NCBI GenBank assembly: GCA_963848375.1
Contig: CAWKDK010000013.1
Location: 124,001 to 188,000, forward strand
Reading direction: 5' to 3'
Source of the DNA: JAJPJE01 sp963848375
GTDB lineage: Bacteria; Acidobacteriota; Terriglobia; Terriglobales; Acidobacteriaceae
DNA: 64,000 nt
The translations under genes and the position numbers were made by a program. Shown here in pieces: positions 38,764 to 47,762 of this stretch. Positions within the stretch are counted from its first letter, which is position 1; every line of letters begins with the position of its first letter. Under the pieces are notes generated by a model. It saw only the letters and a list, made by a program, of their open reading frames with translations. It had not been told where the DNA came from and made no database searches.

Positions 38764-39158
38764 GTGCGAACTCTGGGAGTTCACGCCTGCCGATCCTGGT
38801 GATCGAAGACGAGCCTTCAGTGCTTTCTTTCGTCAAGACCGCATTGGAGAGGACCGGATACCCAGTGACGCCTGCGAATTGTGGAGCAGATGCGTTGAAG
38901 CTTCTGGAAGCAGGAAAGTTTATTGGGATTGTTTCCGACATGCGCACTCCCGGCGGCATCGACGGCTCGGACGTGCATGACTGGTTGGCTGCACACCGGC
39001 CGGAGATGGTTTCGCGCCTGATTTTCATAACTGGCGACATCGTGAATGAGGAAACCGCCGCCACGCTGCGGCGCACCGGCGCACCTTGTGTTGAAAAGCC
39101 ATTCCGCATTTCGCAACTGCTGGATGTAGTGCGAAAGGTTCTAGGGACCCCGCAATGA
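38760..39158 (+). CDS. Single-domain response regulator
   Basis: 132 residues: VIEDEPSVLSFV, acceptor Asp in GIVSDMRTPGGIDG, Thr in IFITGD and Lys in VEKPF. A stand-alone receiver between the kinase and the NtrC-like regulator could act as a phosphate sink or relay. ATGA overlaps on both sides bind the three genes into one unit. Confidence 0.9.
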   Translation: MSANSGSSRLPILVIEDEPSVLSFVKTALERTGYPVTPANCGADALKLLEAGKFIGIVSDMRTPGGIDGSDVHDWLAAHRPEMVSRLIFITGDIVNEETAATLRRTGAPCVEKPFRISQLLDVVRKVLGTPQ

Positions 39159-40560
39159 GTGATGACTTCCGAGTTCGGTTTCTGATCGTGGACGACGAGC
39201 AGAGCATTCGTAAGCTCTGCATGACCATCGGCTCTTCGCTTGGGCTTCGAGTGCTCTGAGGCTGAGAGCGCAGAGGCCGCGCTGGCAATGCTGGAAACCG
39301 AGTCTCCCGACCTGGTACTGGTCGATCGCCGTTTGCCCAATATGTCGGGCGACGAGTTGTTGCGCCAGGCAAAGTCGCTACTGCCTAGGAGTGAGTTCGC
39401 TATCATCACCGGTCACGGCTCGATCGAGTCTGCGGTTGAGGCGATGAAGCTCGGCGCGTACGACTACATCACCAAGCCATTCGGGGCTGGCCAACTCAAA
39501 CTACTGCTGCAGCGGATGAAGGATAAAGTCCGTCTCGTGGAGGAAAACGAATACCTGCGCCAGGTAGTCAGTAACGAGATGGAGCTGAACGTAATTGATG
39601 GCACGTCGGCAAAAATCCAGGACGTGCTGCGAATGGTCTCGCGCCTGAAAGATACTCGCACGCCAGTATTGATCGTCGGCGAGAGCGGGACGGGAAAAGA
39701 ACTGGTTGCTCGAGCCATTCATTTTCGCGGATCGTGACGAAAGCGGCCGTTCGTTGCGGTAGATTGCGGATCACTCGTCCCAACATTGATCGAGAGCGAA
39801 TTGTTCGGCTATGAACGAGGGGCGTTTACCGGCGCACTGAAGTCCAAAGAAGGTTTGTTCGTTTCCGCTAATGGGGGAACGATATTTCTCGACGAGATCG
39901 GCGAGCTTCCGCTGGAAATGCAGGCCAAGCTGCTGCGCGTTTTACAGGAGAAGGAGATCCGCCCGGTCGGCAGTAATCAGCGACATAAAATCGATGTGCG
40001 AGTCGTTGCTGCTACGAATCGAGACTTGGAATCCGCATATCGCGCAGGAACCTTCCGCAAAGATCTCTACTTTCGCTTGAATGTTGTGACCATCGCTTTG
40101 CCATCGCTTCGCGAGCGCCGCTCCGATATTCCTGCCCTTATCCAGGCCTTTCTCGCGCGCTACTCACCCGACGCGAAGATCACGCTGACCACAGCCGCGA
40201 TGAATTCGTTACTGCAGTATGACTGGCCGGGCAATGTTCGCGAGTTGGAAAACTGCATCGAACGTGCGATCGCGTTGGGCAATCGTCAGATCGATCGATG
40301 TACAGGATTTGCCTCCCTCCATTCGTACCGTTTCCCCTGAATCCATTTCGCGGTCGGAAAGCGGATCTGCCTCCAATAATTTGGAGGACATGGAACGAGA
40401 GACAATCCGTCGCGTCTTCGAGCAGGCAAAAGGGGACAAGGTGCTGGCGGGACGGTTGCTTGGGATCAGCCGCGCTACCTTGTATCGTAAACTCAAGCGC
40501 TACAACATCGACGTACAAGAAATGAAGTCCGTTGCAACCGCAACGGCCGCACCAAATTAA
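39155..40560 (+). pseudogene. NtrC-family sigma-54 activator, disrupted by two frameshifts and a stop
   Basis: Joined, it is a normal REC-AAA-HTH regulator: FLIVDDEQSIRKLC, acceptor Asp in LVLVDRRLPNMSG, Walker A GESGTGKE, the sigma-54 contact loop GAFTGA in GYERGAFTGALKS, Walker B GGTIFLDEIGELP and a Fis-type HTH (LAGRLLGISRATLYRKLKR). Lesions: an extra G near 39239, an in-frame TGA at 39735-39737 where Arg is expected, and a GATC-type four-base tandem duplication near 40289-40300. Three lesions in one gene, one of them a substitution, make real inactivation more plausible than for the single-indel genes, but errors are not excluded. It overlaps the preceding receiver by ATGA. Confidence 0.8.
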
Positions 40561-40676
40561 TTCAGCCACTTCCTTCAGAGTTCCCGAACCGTAAGCTGCT
40601 GCAGCTATCTCTGCTAATTTGGTTTGCATCCAACACTCCTCACAGCCACTTCGGGAGAATACGAGGAGAATTGAGC

Positions 40677-41063
40677 ATGAAGAAGGTTTTCGCATTGGTA
40701 ATCGCGAGTGCCCTCTCTGGATTCTGCTTTGCGCAGTCATCCAGCAGCGGTACATCGCCGGATAGTTCGCAGGCGGGGTCACAGTCGGGCAATTCGTCGA
40801 CAATGTCCAGCCCTCAATCCGGAAGCACCTCAGACCAGAGTGGCCAGGGAACCACGGATCAGAGCCAGACCTCCGGCAAGAAGCATAAGAAACACAAGAA
40901 CAGCAGTTCCAGCTCCAGTTCTGGCCAGAGCGGAACCGGCAGCACTTCCACGGATACTGGCACCACCGGTGCTTCCGGCAGCACTTCTGGAAACGCGGGC
41001 GGCACTTCCGGAAACACCGGCAGCAGCTCTGGAACCAGCACCACCACTCCGCCTCAGATGTAA
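40677..41063 (+). CDS. Exported Ser/Gly/Thr-rich low-complexity protein
   Basis: 128 residues. After a clear signal peptide (KKVFALVIASALSGFCFAQ) the protein is almost only Ser, Gly, Thr, Gln and Asn, with one basic block KKHKKHK near residue 69. Imperfect repeats of the type TSGNAGGTSGNTG lie near the end. It is presumably secreted, periplasmic or surface-associated and intrinsically disordered; no function can be assigned. ATG 40677 follows GAGGAG. A strong terminator follows at 41086, so it is monocistronic. Confidence 0.75.
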   Translation: MKKVFALVIASALSGFCFAQSSSSGTSPDSSQAGSQSGNSSTMSSPQSGSTSDQSGQGTTDQSQTSGKKHKKHKNSSSSSSSGQSGTGSTSTDTGTTGASGSTSGNAGGTSGNTGSSSGTSTTTPPQM

Positions 41064-41085
41064 TTGAGCTAGCTCTCCTGTTAGC

Positions 41086-41112
41086 GAAGGTGCAGGGAAA
41101 CCTGCACCTTTC
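41086..41112 (+). terminator. Rho-independent terminator
   Basis: GAAGGTGCAGG and CCTGCACCTTTC form an 11-bp stem with a GAAA loop, followed by TTGTTT. It ends the low-complexity protein gene and isolates the hyp operon. Confidence 0.9.
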
Positions 41113-41138
41113 TTGTTTGCGCCCGCCATGTTTAGCCG

Positions 41139-41154
41139 TCACAGAATTCCGTGA
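41139..41154. promoter_or_regulatory. Candidate operator dyad upstream of hypC
   Basis: TCACAGAATTCCGTGA is an inverted repeat (14 of 16 bases symmetric) in the 87-base gap between the terminator and hypC, 46 bases before the start codon. The binding protein is unknown. Confidence 0.4.
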
Positions 41155-41180
41155 TATCCCCCGCTAAATTCAAGATCAGG

Positions 41181-41195
41181 GCACCTTGGAGGTGC
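41181..41195 (+). promoter_or_regulatory. Hairpin covering the hypC ribosome binding site
   Basis: GCACCTTGGAGGTGC is a perfect 5-bp stem with a TTGGA loop. The Shine-Dalgarno GGAGG is partly inside the stem and the start codon is five bases after it. The same dyad also has the shape GCACC-N5-GGTGC of an NtrC half-site pair, but its position over the RBS favours an RNA role. Confidence 0.4.
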
Positions 41196-41199
41196 GGGC

Positions 41200-41469
41200 A
41201 TGTGTCTAGCCGTTCCGGGCAAAATTCTCACGATCGACGACGCTGCAGGACTTCGCCAGGCGCGCGTTCAGTTTGGCGGGATCACTCGCGTTGCTTCGCT
41301 GGAACTCGTGCCCGAGGCCCAAGTAGGTGACTACGTGCTGGTACACGTGGGATTCGCGATCAGCCGAATCGACGAAGAAGAGGCGAGGCAAACGTTGGCC
41401 GATCTTGAGACCATGGCGCGACTGGCGGATGAGCTTGGCCCGGAAGAAGCTGGGCAAGAGGGACAGTGA
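41200..41469 (+). CDS. hypC: Hydrogenase maturation factor HypC
   Basis: 89 residues. The invariant start MCLAVPGK provides the Cys2 that binds the Fe(CN)2CO precursor together with HypD. ARVQFGGITRVASLELV and VGDYVLVHVGFAISRID are family-typical. It is the first gene of the hypCDEABF operon and is separated from hypD by three bases. Confidence 0.97.
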   Translation: MCLAVPGKILTIDDAAGLRQARVQFGGITRVASLELVPEAQVGDYVLVHVGFAISRIDEEEARQTLADLETMARLADELGPEEAGQEGQ

Positions 41470-41472
41470 AGG

Positions 41473-42582
41473 ATGAAGTACGTTGACGAATTTCGCGATC
41501 CACGCCTCGCCCGCTCGCTGGTGGATGATATCGCGAAGCGTGTCAGCCGCCCGTGGGTGCTGATGGAAATCTGCGGCGGCCAGACGCATACGCTGGTTCG
41601 CTACGGATTCGACGAACTGCTTCCCAAGCAGATTGAGTTGGTGCATGGTCCCGGCTGCCCAGTTTGTGTAACCCCTCTTGAAATTATCGATAAGGCCATC
41701 GCGCTGGCCTCGCGCCCCGACGTAATCTTTGTATCGTATGGAGACATGCTGCGCGTGCCCGGCTCAACCACGGATCTCTTCCGGGTGAAGGCTGCTGGTG
41801 GCGATATTCGCGTCGTGTATACCCCTGTCGAGGCAATAAAGATTGCACAGGCCAATCCCACGCGCAGCGTTGTCTTCTTTGGCGTAGGATTCGAAACAAC
41901 GGCTCCCGCCCACGCGATGGCGGTTCTGCAGGCAAAAAGGCTCGGAGTTTCGAACTTCTCTCTTCTCGCCTCGCATGTGCTGGTGCCGCCGGCAATCGAA
42001 ACTCTGTTGGAATCGCCAAAGAATCGGGTGCAAGGGTTCATTGCGCCCGGCCATGTTTGCACTGTCGTAGGATTTCAACAATATGAAGAACTCGCGGCCC
42101 ACTACCATGTACCGATCGTTGTCGGCGGATTCGAGCCAACCGACTTGCTCGAGGCAATCCGCGAATTGGTGATTCAACTGGAAGAAGGGCGCGCGGAAGT
42201 CGTGAACCAATATGCGCGATCGGTCTCGCGTGCGGGAAACCTCGCCGCGCAACATGCGGTCGAGCAGGTGTTCGAGACCTGCGATCGGCGCTGGCGCGGC
42301 ATCGGCCCGATTCCGCAGAGCGGGATGAGAATCCGCGCCGAGTTCGCGCAGTATGATGCGGAGCGCGTTTTCGGACTGGAGGGCTCCGGCGCTGAAGAGC
42401 CGTCCGAGTGCATTGCCGCCGATGTGCTGATGGGTATCAGAAAGCCGATGGATTGCCCGGCCTTCGGAACTCAATGCACGCCGGAATCACCATTGGGAGC
42501 GCCTATGGTTTCGTCCGAAGGAGCCTGCGCGGCGTACTATCGATACAGGCGACACGGAGTGGAAGTGGGGGCAAAAAGTTAG
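41473..42582 (+). CDS. hypD: Hydrogenase maturation protein HypD
   Basis: 369 residues. HypD is the iron-sulfur scaffold on which the Fe(CN)2CO unit is built. Motifs: EICGGQTHTLVRYG (essential Cys), HGPGCPVCVTP, FGVGFETTAPAHA and GFIAPGHVC. The four C-terminal Cys that hold the 4Fe-4S cluster are in MDCPAFGTQCTP and SEGACAAYYRY, together with an earlier Cys (EPSECIAADV). Length and order match functional HypD. Confidence 0.97.
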   Translation: MKYVDEFRDPRLARSLVDDIAKRVSRPWVLMEICGGQTHTLVRYGFDELLPKQIELVHGPGCPVCVTPLEIIDKAIALASRPDVIFVSYGDMLRVPGSTTDLFRVKAAGGDIRVVYTPVEAIKIAQANPTRSVVFFGVGFETTAPAHAMAVLQAKRLGVSNFSLLASHVLVPPAIETLLESPKNRVQGFIAPGHVCTVVGFQQYEELAAHYHVPIVVGGFEPTDLLEAIRELVIQLEEGRAEVVNQYARSVSRAGNLAAQHAVEQVFETCDRRWRGIGPIPQSGMRIRAEFAQYDAERVFGLEGSGAEEPSECIAADVLMGIRKPMDCPAFGTQCTPESPLGAPMVSSEGACAAYYRYRRHGVEVGAKS

Positions 42583-42586
42583 CTAC

Positions 42587-43654
42587 ATGCCGAAACGGCC
42601 AGAATTCGATGGAGTTCTCACCTGCCCCCTGCCGGTCGGTACCCACGATCGCATCGTGCTGGGGCACGGCAGCGGCGGTAAACTCTCGGCCGAACTCATC
42701 GAGCAAATCTTCCTTCCGGCGTTTAGCAACTCTGCACTGAATCAGCTCAATGATCAGGCGATTGTCGATTTCCCCGGAAAGCAGCTTGCGATTACCACCG
42801 ACTCCTTCGTGGTGAAGCCATTATTTTTTCCTGGCGGAGACATTGGTTCGCTGGCGGTGCATGGAACGATCAACGATCTAGCCATGGGTGGTGCGCAGCC
42901 GCTGTACATGAGCGCTGCGTTCATCCTAGAAGAAGGGCTGGAGATCGAGACGCTGCGGCGCGTGGTGCAATCGCTGCAACGCGCGGCCACCGAAGCTGGA
43001 GTGAGCATCGTGACCGGAGATACGAAGGTCGTCGAAAAGGGTCACGGCGATGGGTTGTTCATCAACACCACCGGGATCGGCACAGTGCAACGCGGGCTGA
43101 CGCTTTCTGCCGATCAAGCTGTGCCGGGTGATCGCGTGATTCTCAGCGGACCGATCGGCGATCACGGCATTGCCATCCTCGCTCAGCGCGAGGGGCTTGA
43201 GTTCGAGACTACGATCCAGAGTGATTCGGCGCCCCTGCATACGCTGGTACGCGCAATGTTGAATGCGGCTCCGTTGGGCGCGATTCGTTGCATGCGCGAT
43301 CCCACGCGGGGCGGCCTTTCCAGCACGACCAATGAAATAGCCGCCAAGTCCAGAGTTGGCATCACACTGGAAGAACGTTGCGTTGCCGTGCGCGAGGAAG
43401 TTCGCGGTGCATGCGAGCTTCTTGGTCTGGATCCGATGTACGTTGCGAATGAAGGCAAGTTGGTGGCAATCGTAGATCCGTGCGCGGCGGATGCAGTTCT
43501 AGCAGCGATGCATAAACATGTGTACGGCCGCGAGGCTCGCATTGTCGGAACGGTCACGGAATCTAACCCCGGGACAGTAGTGATGCGCACGGTGTTCGGC
43601 ACCACGAGGATTGTAGATATGCTTCCCGGCGACCAGTTGCCAAGAATTTGTTGA
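42587..43654 (+). CDS. hypE: Hydrogenase maturation protein HypE
   Basis: 355 residues. HypE dehydrates the carbamoyl group delivered by HypF to its C-terminal Cys, giving the thiocyanate that supplies CN ligands. The C-terminus PRIC is intact. The ATP-binding PurM-like motifs are visible: LGHGSGGKLSAELI, TDSFVVKPLFFPGGDIGSLA and RDPTRGGLSS. It starts four bases after hypD. Confidence 0.97.
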   Translation: MPKRPEFDGVLTCPLPVGTHDRIVLGHGSGGKLSAELIEQIFLPAFSNSALNQLNDQAIVDFPGKQLAITTDSFVVKPLFFPGGDIGSLAVHGTINDLAMGGAQPLYMSAAFILEEGLEIETLRRVVQSLQRAATEAGVSIVTGDTKVVEKGHGDGLFINTTGIGTVQRGLTLSADQAVPGDRVILSGPIGDHGIAILAQREGLEFETTIQSDSAPLHTLVRAMLNAAPLGAIRCMRDPTRGGLSSTTNEIAAKSRVGITLEERCVAVREEVRGACELLGLDPMYVANEGKLVAIVDPCAADAVLAAMHKHVYGREARIVGTVTESNPGTVVMRTVFGTTRIVDMLPGDQLPRIC

Positions 43655-43660
43655 GACGCG

Positions 43661-44005
43661 ATGCACGAACTTTCGATTGCGGTGTCTATCCTCGACGCGG
43701 TTGAAGCGCAGGCGGTTCGCCGCCCAGAGGCGCGCTTCTCGAAAGTGGGTTTACGTATCGGAGAACTGTCCGGGATCGACGTCGATGCCCTGAACTTCAG
43801 CTGGCAGGCGATCACCATGGATACGGACTTCCAGAAGACCGAACTGGAAGTGGAGTTCTGTCCGAGAAAGCACCGTTGCGGACAGTGCGGCCAGGAATTC
43901 GAAGTTCACGATTACGAAACCGATTGCCCTGGCTGCAAGAACATGGCGACCACTTGTATCAGTGGCGAAGAATTAGATATTGCTTTCATGGAAGTGGAGG
44001 AGTGA
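43661..44005 (+). CDS. hypA: Hydrogenase nickel incorporation protein HypA
   Basis: 114 residues. MHELSIA contains the His2 nickel ligand. The structural zinc site is made by RCGQCGQ and DCPGCK (two CxxC pairs). HypA works with HypB to insert nickel. The stop codon overlaps the ATG of hypB (TGATG). Confidence 0.96.
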   Translation: MHELSIAVSILDAVEAQAVRRPEARFSKVGLRIGELSGIDVDALNFSWQAITMDTDFQKTELEVEFCPRKHRCGQCGQEFEVHDYETDCPGCKNMATTCISGEELDIAFMEVEE

Positions 44006-44691
44006 TGAGTACCCGAGTGCCCGTAGAAAAGAAGGTCCTGAATGAAAACCAGATTCTGGCGAACGAACTTCGCGAACGCTTTCGCGAAAACGGAGTTTTT
44101 TGCCTGAACTTGATCAGTTCGCCGGGCTCGGGCAAGACCACTCTGCTGGAAAAGACTCTGGAACGGCTCCCACGCGATACCCGCGTTGCCGTGCTTACCG
44201 GCGACATCCAGACTGAGAACGATGCCAATCGGTTGAAGCGCAGCGGCTTTCCCGTGAAGCAAATCACTACCGGCGGCACCTGCCATCTCGATGCGCGCAT
44301 GATCCAAAAGCATCTGGAAGACTGGCCGCTGGAAGACATCGACATCCTTCTTATAGAGAACGTGGGAAACCTGGTGTGCCCATCGAGCTACGACCTGGGC
44401 GAAGCCGCTAAAGTGGTCCTGCTCAGCGTGACCGAGGGCGAAGACAAGCCACTGAAATATCCGTCTATCTTCTTTAAATCCGAGCTCGTGGTCATCACCA
44501 AGCTTGATCTGCTGCCGTATGTTCCTTTCGATTTGGCGAAGGCGCGTGAGAACTGCCTGCGAGTGCACCCTGAGGTCGAGATCGTGGAGGTCGCGGCCAC
44601 TAAAGACGCGGGCATGGATCAGTGGATGAACTGGCTGCGCAAGCGTAAGGAAACGATGTTGAAGGGGCGCAGGGCAGTCCTAGTAAACTAG
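44005..44691 (+). CDS. hypB: Hydrogenase nickel incorporation GTPase HypB
   Basis: 228 residues. GTPase motifs: NLISSPGSGKTTLLEKTL (P-loop), LTGDIQTENDANR, the metal/switch region GGTCHLDARMI, ENVGNLVCP, and TKLDLLP (base recognition). The N-terminal CxxCGC nickel site and the His-rich stretch of some HypB proteins are both absent. ATG 44005 overlaps the hypA stop; a longer open frame from 43876 is within hypA and is not used. Confidence 0.96.
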   Translation: MSTRVPVEKKVLNENQILANELRERFRENGVFCLNLISSPGSGKTTLLEKTLERLPRDTRVAVLTGDIQTENDANRLKRSGFPVKQITTGGTCHLDARMIQKHLEDWPLEDIDILLIENVGNLVCPSSYDLGEAAKVVLLSVTEGEDKPLKYPSIFFKSELVVITKLDLLPYVPFDLAKARENCLRVHPEVEIVEVAATKDAGMDQWMNWLRKRKETMLKGRRAVLVN

Positions 44692-44709
44692 CCACTGAGC
44701 CGAATCGTC

Positions 44710-47031
44710 GTGCCAACCCAAGAAGAAAACGCGGAGAGCTGGAGCGCGTCCGTTCGCCGCAAGTTTCAAATCACCGGCGTGGTGCAGGGCGTTGGCTTTC
44801 GTCCTTTTATCTACCGGCTCGCGACCGAGTGCCGGCTTTCCGGATATGTCTTGAACGATTCCAGCGGAGTGGTCATCGAAGTCCAGGGACCGCGACCTCT
44901 GGTCGACGCCTTTGCCGGGCGCATTCGTCCTGAGGCGCCATCGATGTCTCGAATCGTCAGCCTGACTGCGGCTGATGTGTCGATTGATTCGCAGCCGAAC
45001 GGCTTTCGTATTCTCGAAAGCCACGGGAGCGCTGAGCAGCGCGTCCTCATCTCACCCGACATTGCAACGTGTGATGATTGTCTGCGCGAAGTGCTCGATC
45101 CCAGCGATCGGCGCTACGGCTATCCGTTTATCAACTGCACCAACTGCGGTCCGCGCTTCACGATTGTTCGCGACATTCCCTATGACCGTCCGCTCACGAC
45201 CATGTCTGTGTTCCCAATGTGTCCTGAGTGCGAGGGTGAATATCATGATCCGGCGAATCGCCGCTTTCATGCTCAGCCGAACGCTTGCTGGAAGTGCGGA
45301 CCGCAGCTGGAGTTTCGGAATGAAGGTGGACCAGCTTCGGAGAATCCTATCTCTGACGTTGTACTCGCACTTCGAAATGGTCAGATCGCGGCGATCAAGG
45401 GTCTAGGGGGATTTCACCTCGCGGTGGATGCAACCAACTCTGCAGCCGTGGAACGTCTGCGCGCTCGCAAGCATCGCATCGAGAAGCCGTTCGCCGTGAT
45501 GGTGCCCAACATCGAAACGGCTGAACGCCTGTGCGTGATGGACGACGCTGCGCGCCGCCTGCTGCTGAGCCCACAGCGTCCCATCGTACTGTTGCCGAAG
45601 CGAGAAGGTTCCGAAGTTGCCGAAGCAGTCGCTCCAGGCAATCGCGACCTTGGCATCTTTCTTCCGTATACGCCGCTGCACCACCTTCTCTTTGCCGAAG
45701 GGAACTTCACCGCGTTGGTGATGACGAGCGCCAATCTCAGCGAAGAGCCAATCTGCATTGACAATGACGAAGCCATCCGACGCCTCGCCGGAATTGCCGA
45801 CTGTTTCCTGCTGCACAATCGCGAAATCCTGATCCGCAGCGACGATTCTGTGCTGCGTGTGGTCGATGGCCGCCCTCGTCAACTACGCCGTTCGCGCGGA
45901 TTTGTTCCGATGCCTGTATTCGTCGATGACGAACTGCCGCCCATCCTCGCCGTCGGTGGCGAACTGAAAAATACGATCTGCTACACGCGGCGCAATACTG
46001 CATTTCTCAGCCAGCACGTGGGTGATCTGGAGAACGTCGAGAGCTACGGCTTTTTCGGCGAGACGGTACATCATCTCGGGCAGATCCTGGAGATCGAACC
46101 TGAAGCCATCGCCTACGATCTGCATCCGGGATATTTTTCAACGCAATGGGCGAAGAAGCAGACGGGAATCAGGCTCGTTGGCGTGCAACATCATCACGCG
46201 CATATTGCCAGCTGCATGGCAGAGAACCACCTCGATGGCAAAGTCATTGGCTTCGCGCTCGATGGAACCGGCTACGGAACGGACGGTCATATATGGGGCG
46301 GGGAAGTGCTGGTCGCCGATTACGGTGGCTTTGAACGCGCCGCCCACTTCGAGTACGTCGCGATGGCCGGCGGCGAAGCAGCGATTCGCGAGCCGTGGCG
46401 CATGGCGATCAGCTATCTGTGGCATCACTTCGGCCGCGATTTCATCGCGCGCGATCTCGCATTTCTTCGCGAGCGCAATCCTCGCTCCGTCGAACTCATC
46501 TGCCAGGCATTAGACAAGGAGATCAACTCGCCGCTCACGTCGAGCGCGGGTCGTCTCTTCGACGCTATCTCTGCGCTTTGCGGTGTGCGCTCCGTCGCGA
46601 ACTACGAAGGTCAGGCAGCAATCGAACTGGAGATGGCGATTGATCCCGCCGGAGACGATGCTTCCTATCCATTCGAGTTCAAGGATAAGAATGAAGACGG
46701 CCGTATTCTGATCGGAACCCGTCCACTCTTCGAAGCCGTTCTCGCGGACCTTGCCGACGGAATCAACACCGGCCGAATCAGCCGACGCTTTCACAACGGA
46801 ATGGCGAATACGCTCGCCGAAGTTGCACGACGCGTCCGGAAACGCGCTGGCTTGCATCGCGTGTGCTTGAGCGGTGGGACCTTTCAGAACCTGTATCTGC
46901 TGACGAAGTTCCAAGGACTTCTGCAAAACGATGGCTTCCAGGTGTTCACTCACTCCGAAGTGCCGGCTGGCGATGGTGGGCTCAGCCTGGGGCAGGCTAT
47001 GATCGCGGCGCGCACGCTAGATCCCAAGTAA
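44710..47031 (+). CDS. hypF: Carbamoyltransferase HypF
   Basis: 773 residues. Domain order: acylphosphatase (GVVQGVGFRPFIYRLA, about 20-105); two zinc-finger motifs (CDDC ... CTNCGPR and CPEC ... CWKCGP); YrdC-like domain (QIAAIKGLGGFHLAVDA); and a Kae1-like domain (VGVQHHHAHIASCMAEN, FALDGTGYGTDG, HRVCLSGGTFQNLYL). HypF makes carbamoyl-AMP from carbamoyl phosphate and transfers the carbamoyl group to HypE. The start is GTG 44710, 18 bases after hypB. All key motifs are present, so the maturation set is complete. Confidence 0.97.
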   Translation: MPTQEENAESWSASVRRKFQITGVVQGVGFRPFIYRLATECRLSGYVLNDSSGVVIEVQGPRPLVDAFAGRIRPEAPSMSRIVSLTAADVSIDSQPNGFRILESHGSAEQRVLISPDIATCDDCLREVLDPSDRRYGYPFINCTNCGPRFTIVRDIPYDRPLTTMSVFPMCPECEGEYHDPANRRFHAQPNACWKCGPQLEFRNEGGPASENPISDVVLALRNGQIAAIKGLGGFHLAVDATNSAAVERLRARKHRIEKPFAVMVPNIETAERLCVMDDAARRLLLSPQRPIVLLPKREGSEVAEAVAPGNRDLGIFLPYTPLHHLLFAEGNFTALVMTSANLSEEPICIDNDEAIRRLAGIADCFLLHNREILIRSDDSVLRVVDGRPRQLRRSRGFVPMPVFVDDELPPILAVGGELKNTICYTRRNTAFLSQHVGDLENVESYGFFGETVHHLGQILEIEPEAIAYDLHPGYFSTQWAKKQTGIRLVGVQHHHAHIASCMAENHLDGKVIGFALDGTGYGTDGHIWGGEVLVADYGGFERAAHFEYVAMAGGEAAIREPWRMAISYLWHHFGRDFIARDLAFLRERNPRSVELICQALDKEINSPLTSSAGRLFDAISALCGVRSVANYEGQAAIELEMAIDPAGDDASYPFEFKDKNEDGRILIGTRPLFEAVLADLADGINTGRISRRFHNGMANTLAEVARRVRKRAGLHRVCLSGGTFQNLYLLTKFQGLLQNDGFQVFTHSEVPAGDGGLSLGQAMIAARTLDPK

Positions 47032-47073
47032 GCGAAGCTATCGGCGCGAGTACAGCTTCGCTACAATCATCCC

Positions 47074-47724
47074 GTGGAATTCATACTGACTGAAATTGAA
47101 GCTCGCGTGCTCGGCTCTCTGGCTGAAAAGGAGAGCACTACGCCCGACTACTATCCCCTGTCACTCAATGCGCTGGTCAATGCATGTAACCAGAAATCGA
47201 ATCGCGATCCAGTGATGAACCTCGACGAAGGTGCTGTCCGAGATGCGCTCGAATCTCTGAACGCGAAGAATCTGGCCGGCGCGGTGAGCGGCGCCGAGAG
47301 CCGCGTGACCAAGTACGAACATCGCCTGCAGGAGGTTTTCAATTTCACCCGCGGAGAGGCCGCCGTGATCTGCGCGCTGCTGCTTCGTGGACCCCAGACT
47401 CCGGGCGAATTGCGAACGCGCAGCGAGCGAATCTTCCAATTCGCCGAACTGTCCGATGTGCAGTCCACCTTGCAGCGCCTGATGCAGAGAGAGCCAGCAC
47501 TGGTGCGTGTGCTCCCGCGCCAACCAGGCACGAAAGAAGCGCGCTACATGCATCTGTTCTGTGGCGATGCGACTCCCGCGCCGGACCAGCATGCTTCGCC
47601 GGACCTGCCGATTTCGGCCACTGACGATCGTGTAGCCCAGCTGGAAAGCATCGTCACATCGCTGCAGGCTGAACTCGCCGAAGTCAAAGAGCAATTGGCA
47701 GCGTTCCGCAAGCAATTCGAATAA
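47074..47724 (+). CDS. YceH family protein (DUF480)
   Basis: 216 residues, GTG start. Two winged-helix units: TEIEARVLGSLAEKESTTPD YYPLSLNALVNACNQKSNRD and the second LLRGPQTPGELRTRSERIFQF, both diagnostic of DUF480/YceH. A short C-terminal coiled coil (LESIVTSLQAELAEVKEQLA) follows. The role is unknown; the fold suggests nucleic-acid or protein binding. It is 42 bases after hypF and may be read from the same transcript, without known link to hydrogenase. Confidence 0.9.
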   Translation: MEFILTEIEARVLGSLAEKESTTPDYYPLSLNALVNACNQKSNRDPVMNLDEGAVRDALESLNAKNLAGAVSGAESRVTKYEHRLQEVFNFTRGEAAVICALLLRGPQTPGELRTRSERIFQFAELSDVQSTLQRLMQREPALVRVLPRQPGTKEARYMHLFCGDATPAPDQHASPDLPISATDDRVAQLESIVTSLQAELAEVKEQLAAFRKQFE

Positions 47725-47762
47725 GACGCAGAAAAGGTCGCAGGCTATAATCACTGCCACCG

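Noticed and set aside
40890..41040. Repetitive GC-rich stretch resembling short tandem repeats or a CRISPR-like array
   Set aside because: It is coding for the Ser/Gly/Thr-rich exported protein; there is no constant repeat-spacer pattern. No CRISPR array was found in the window.
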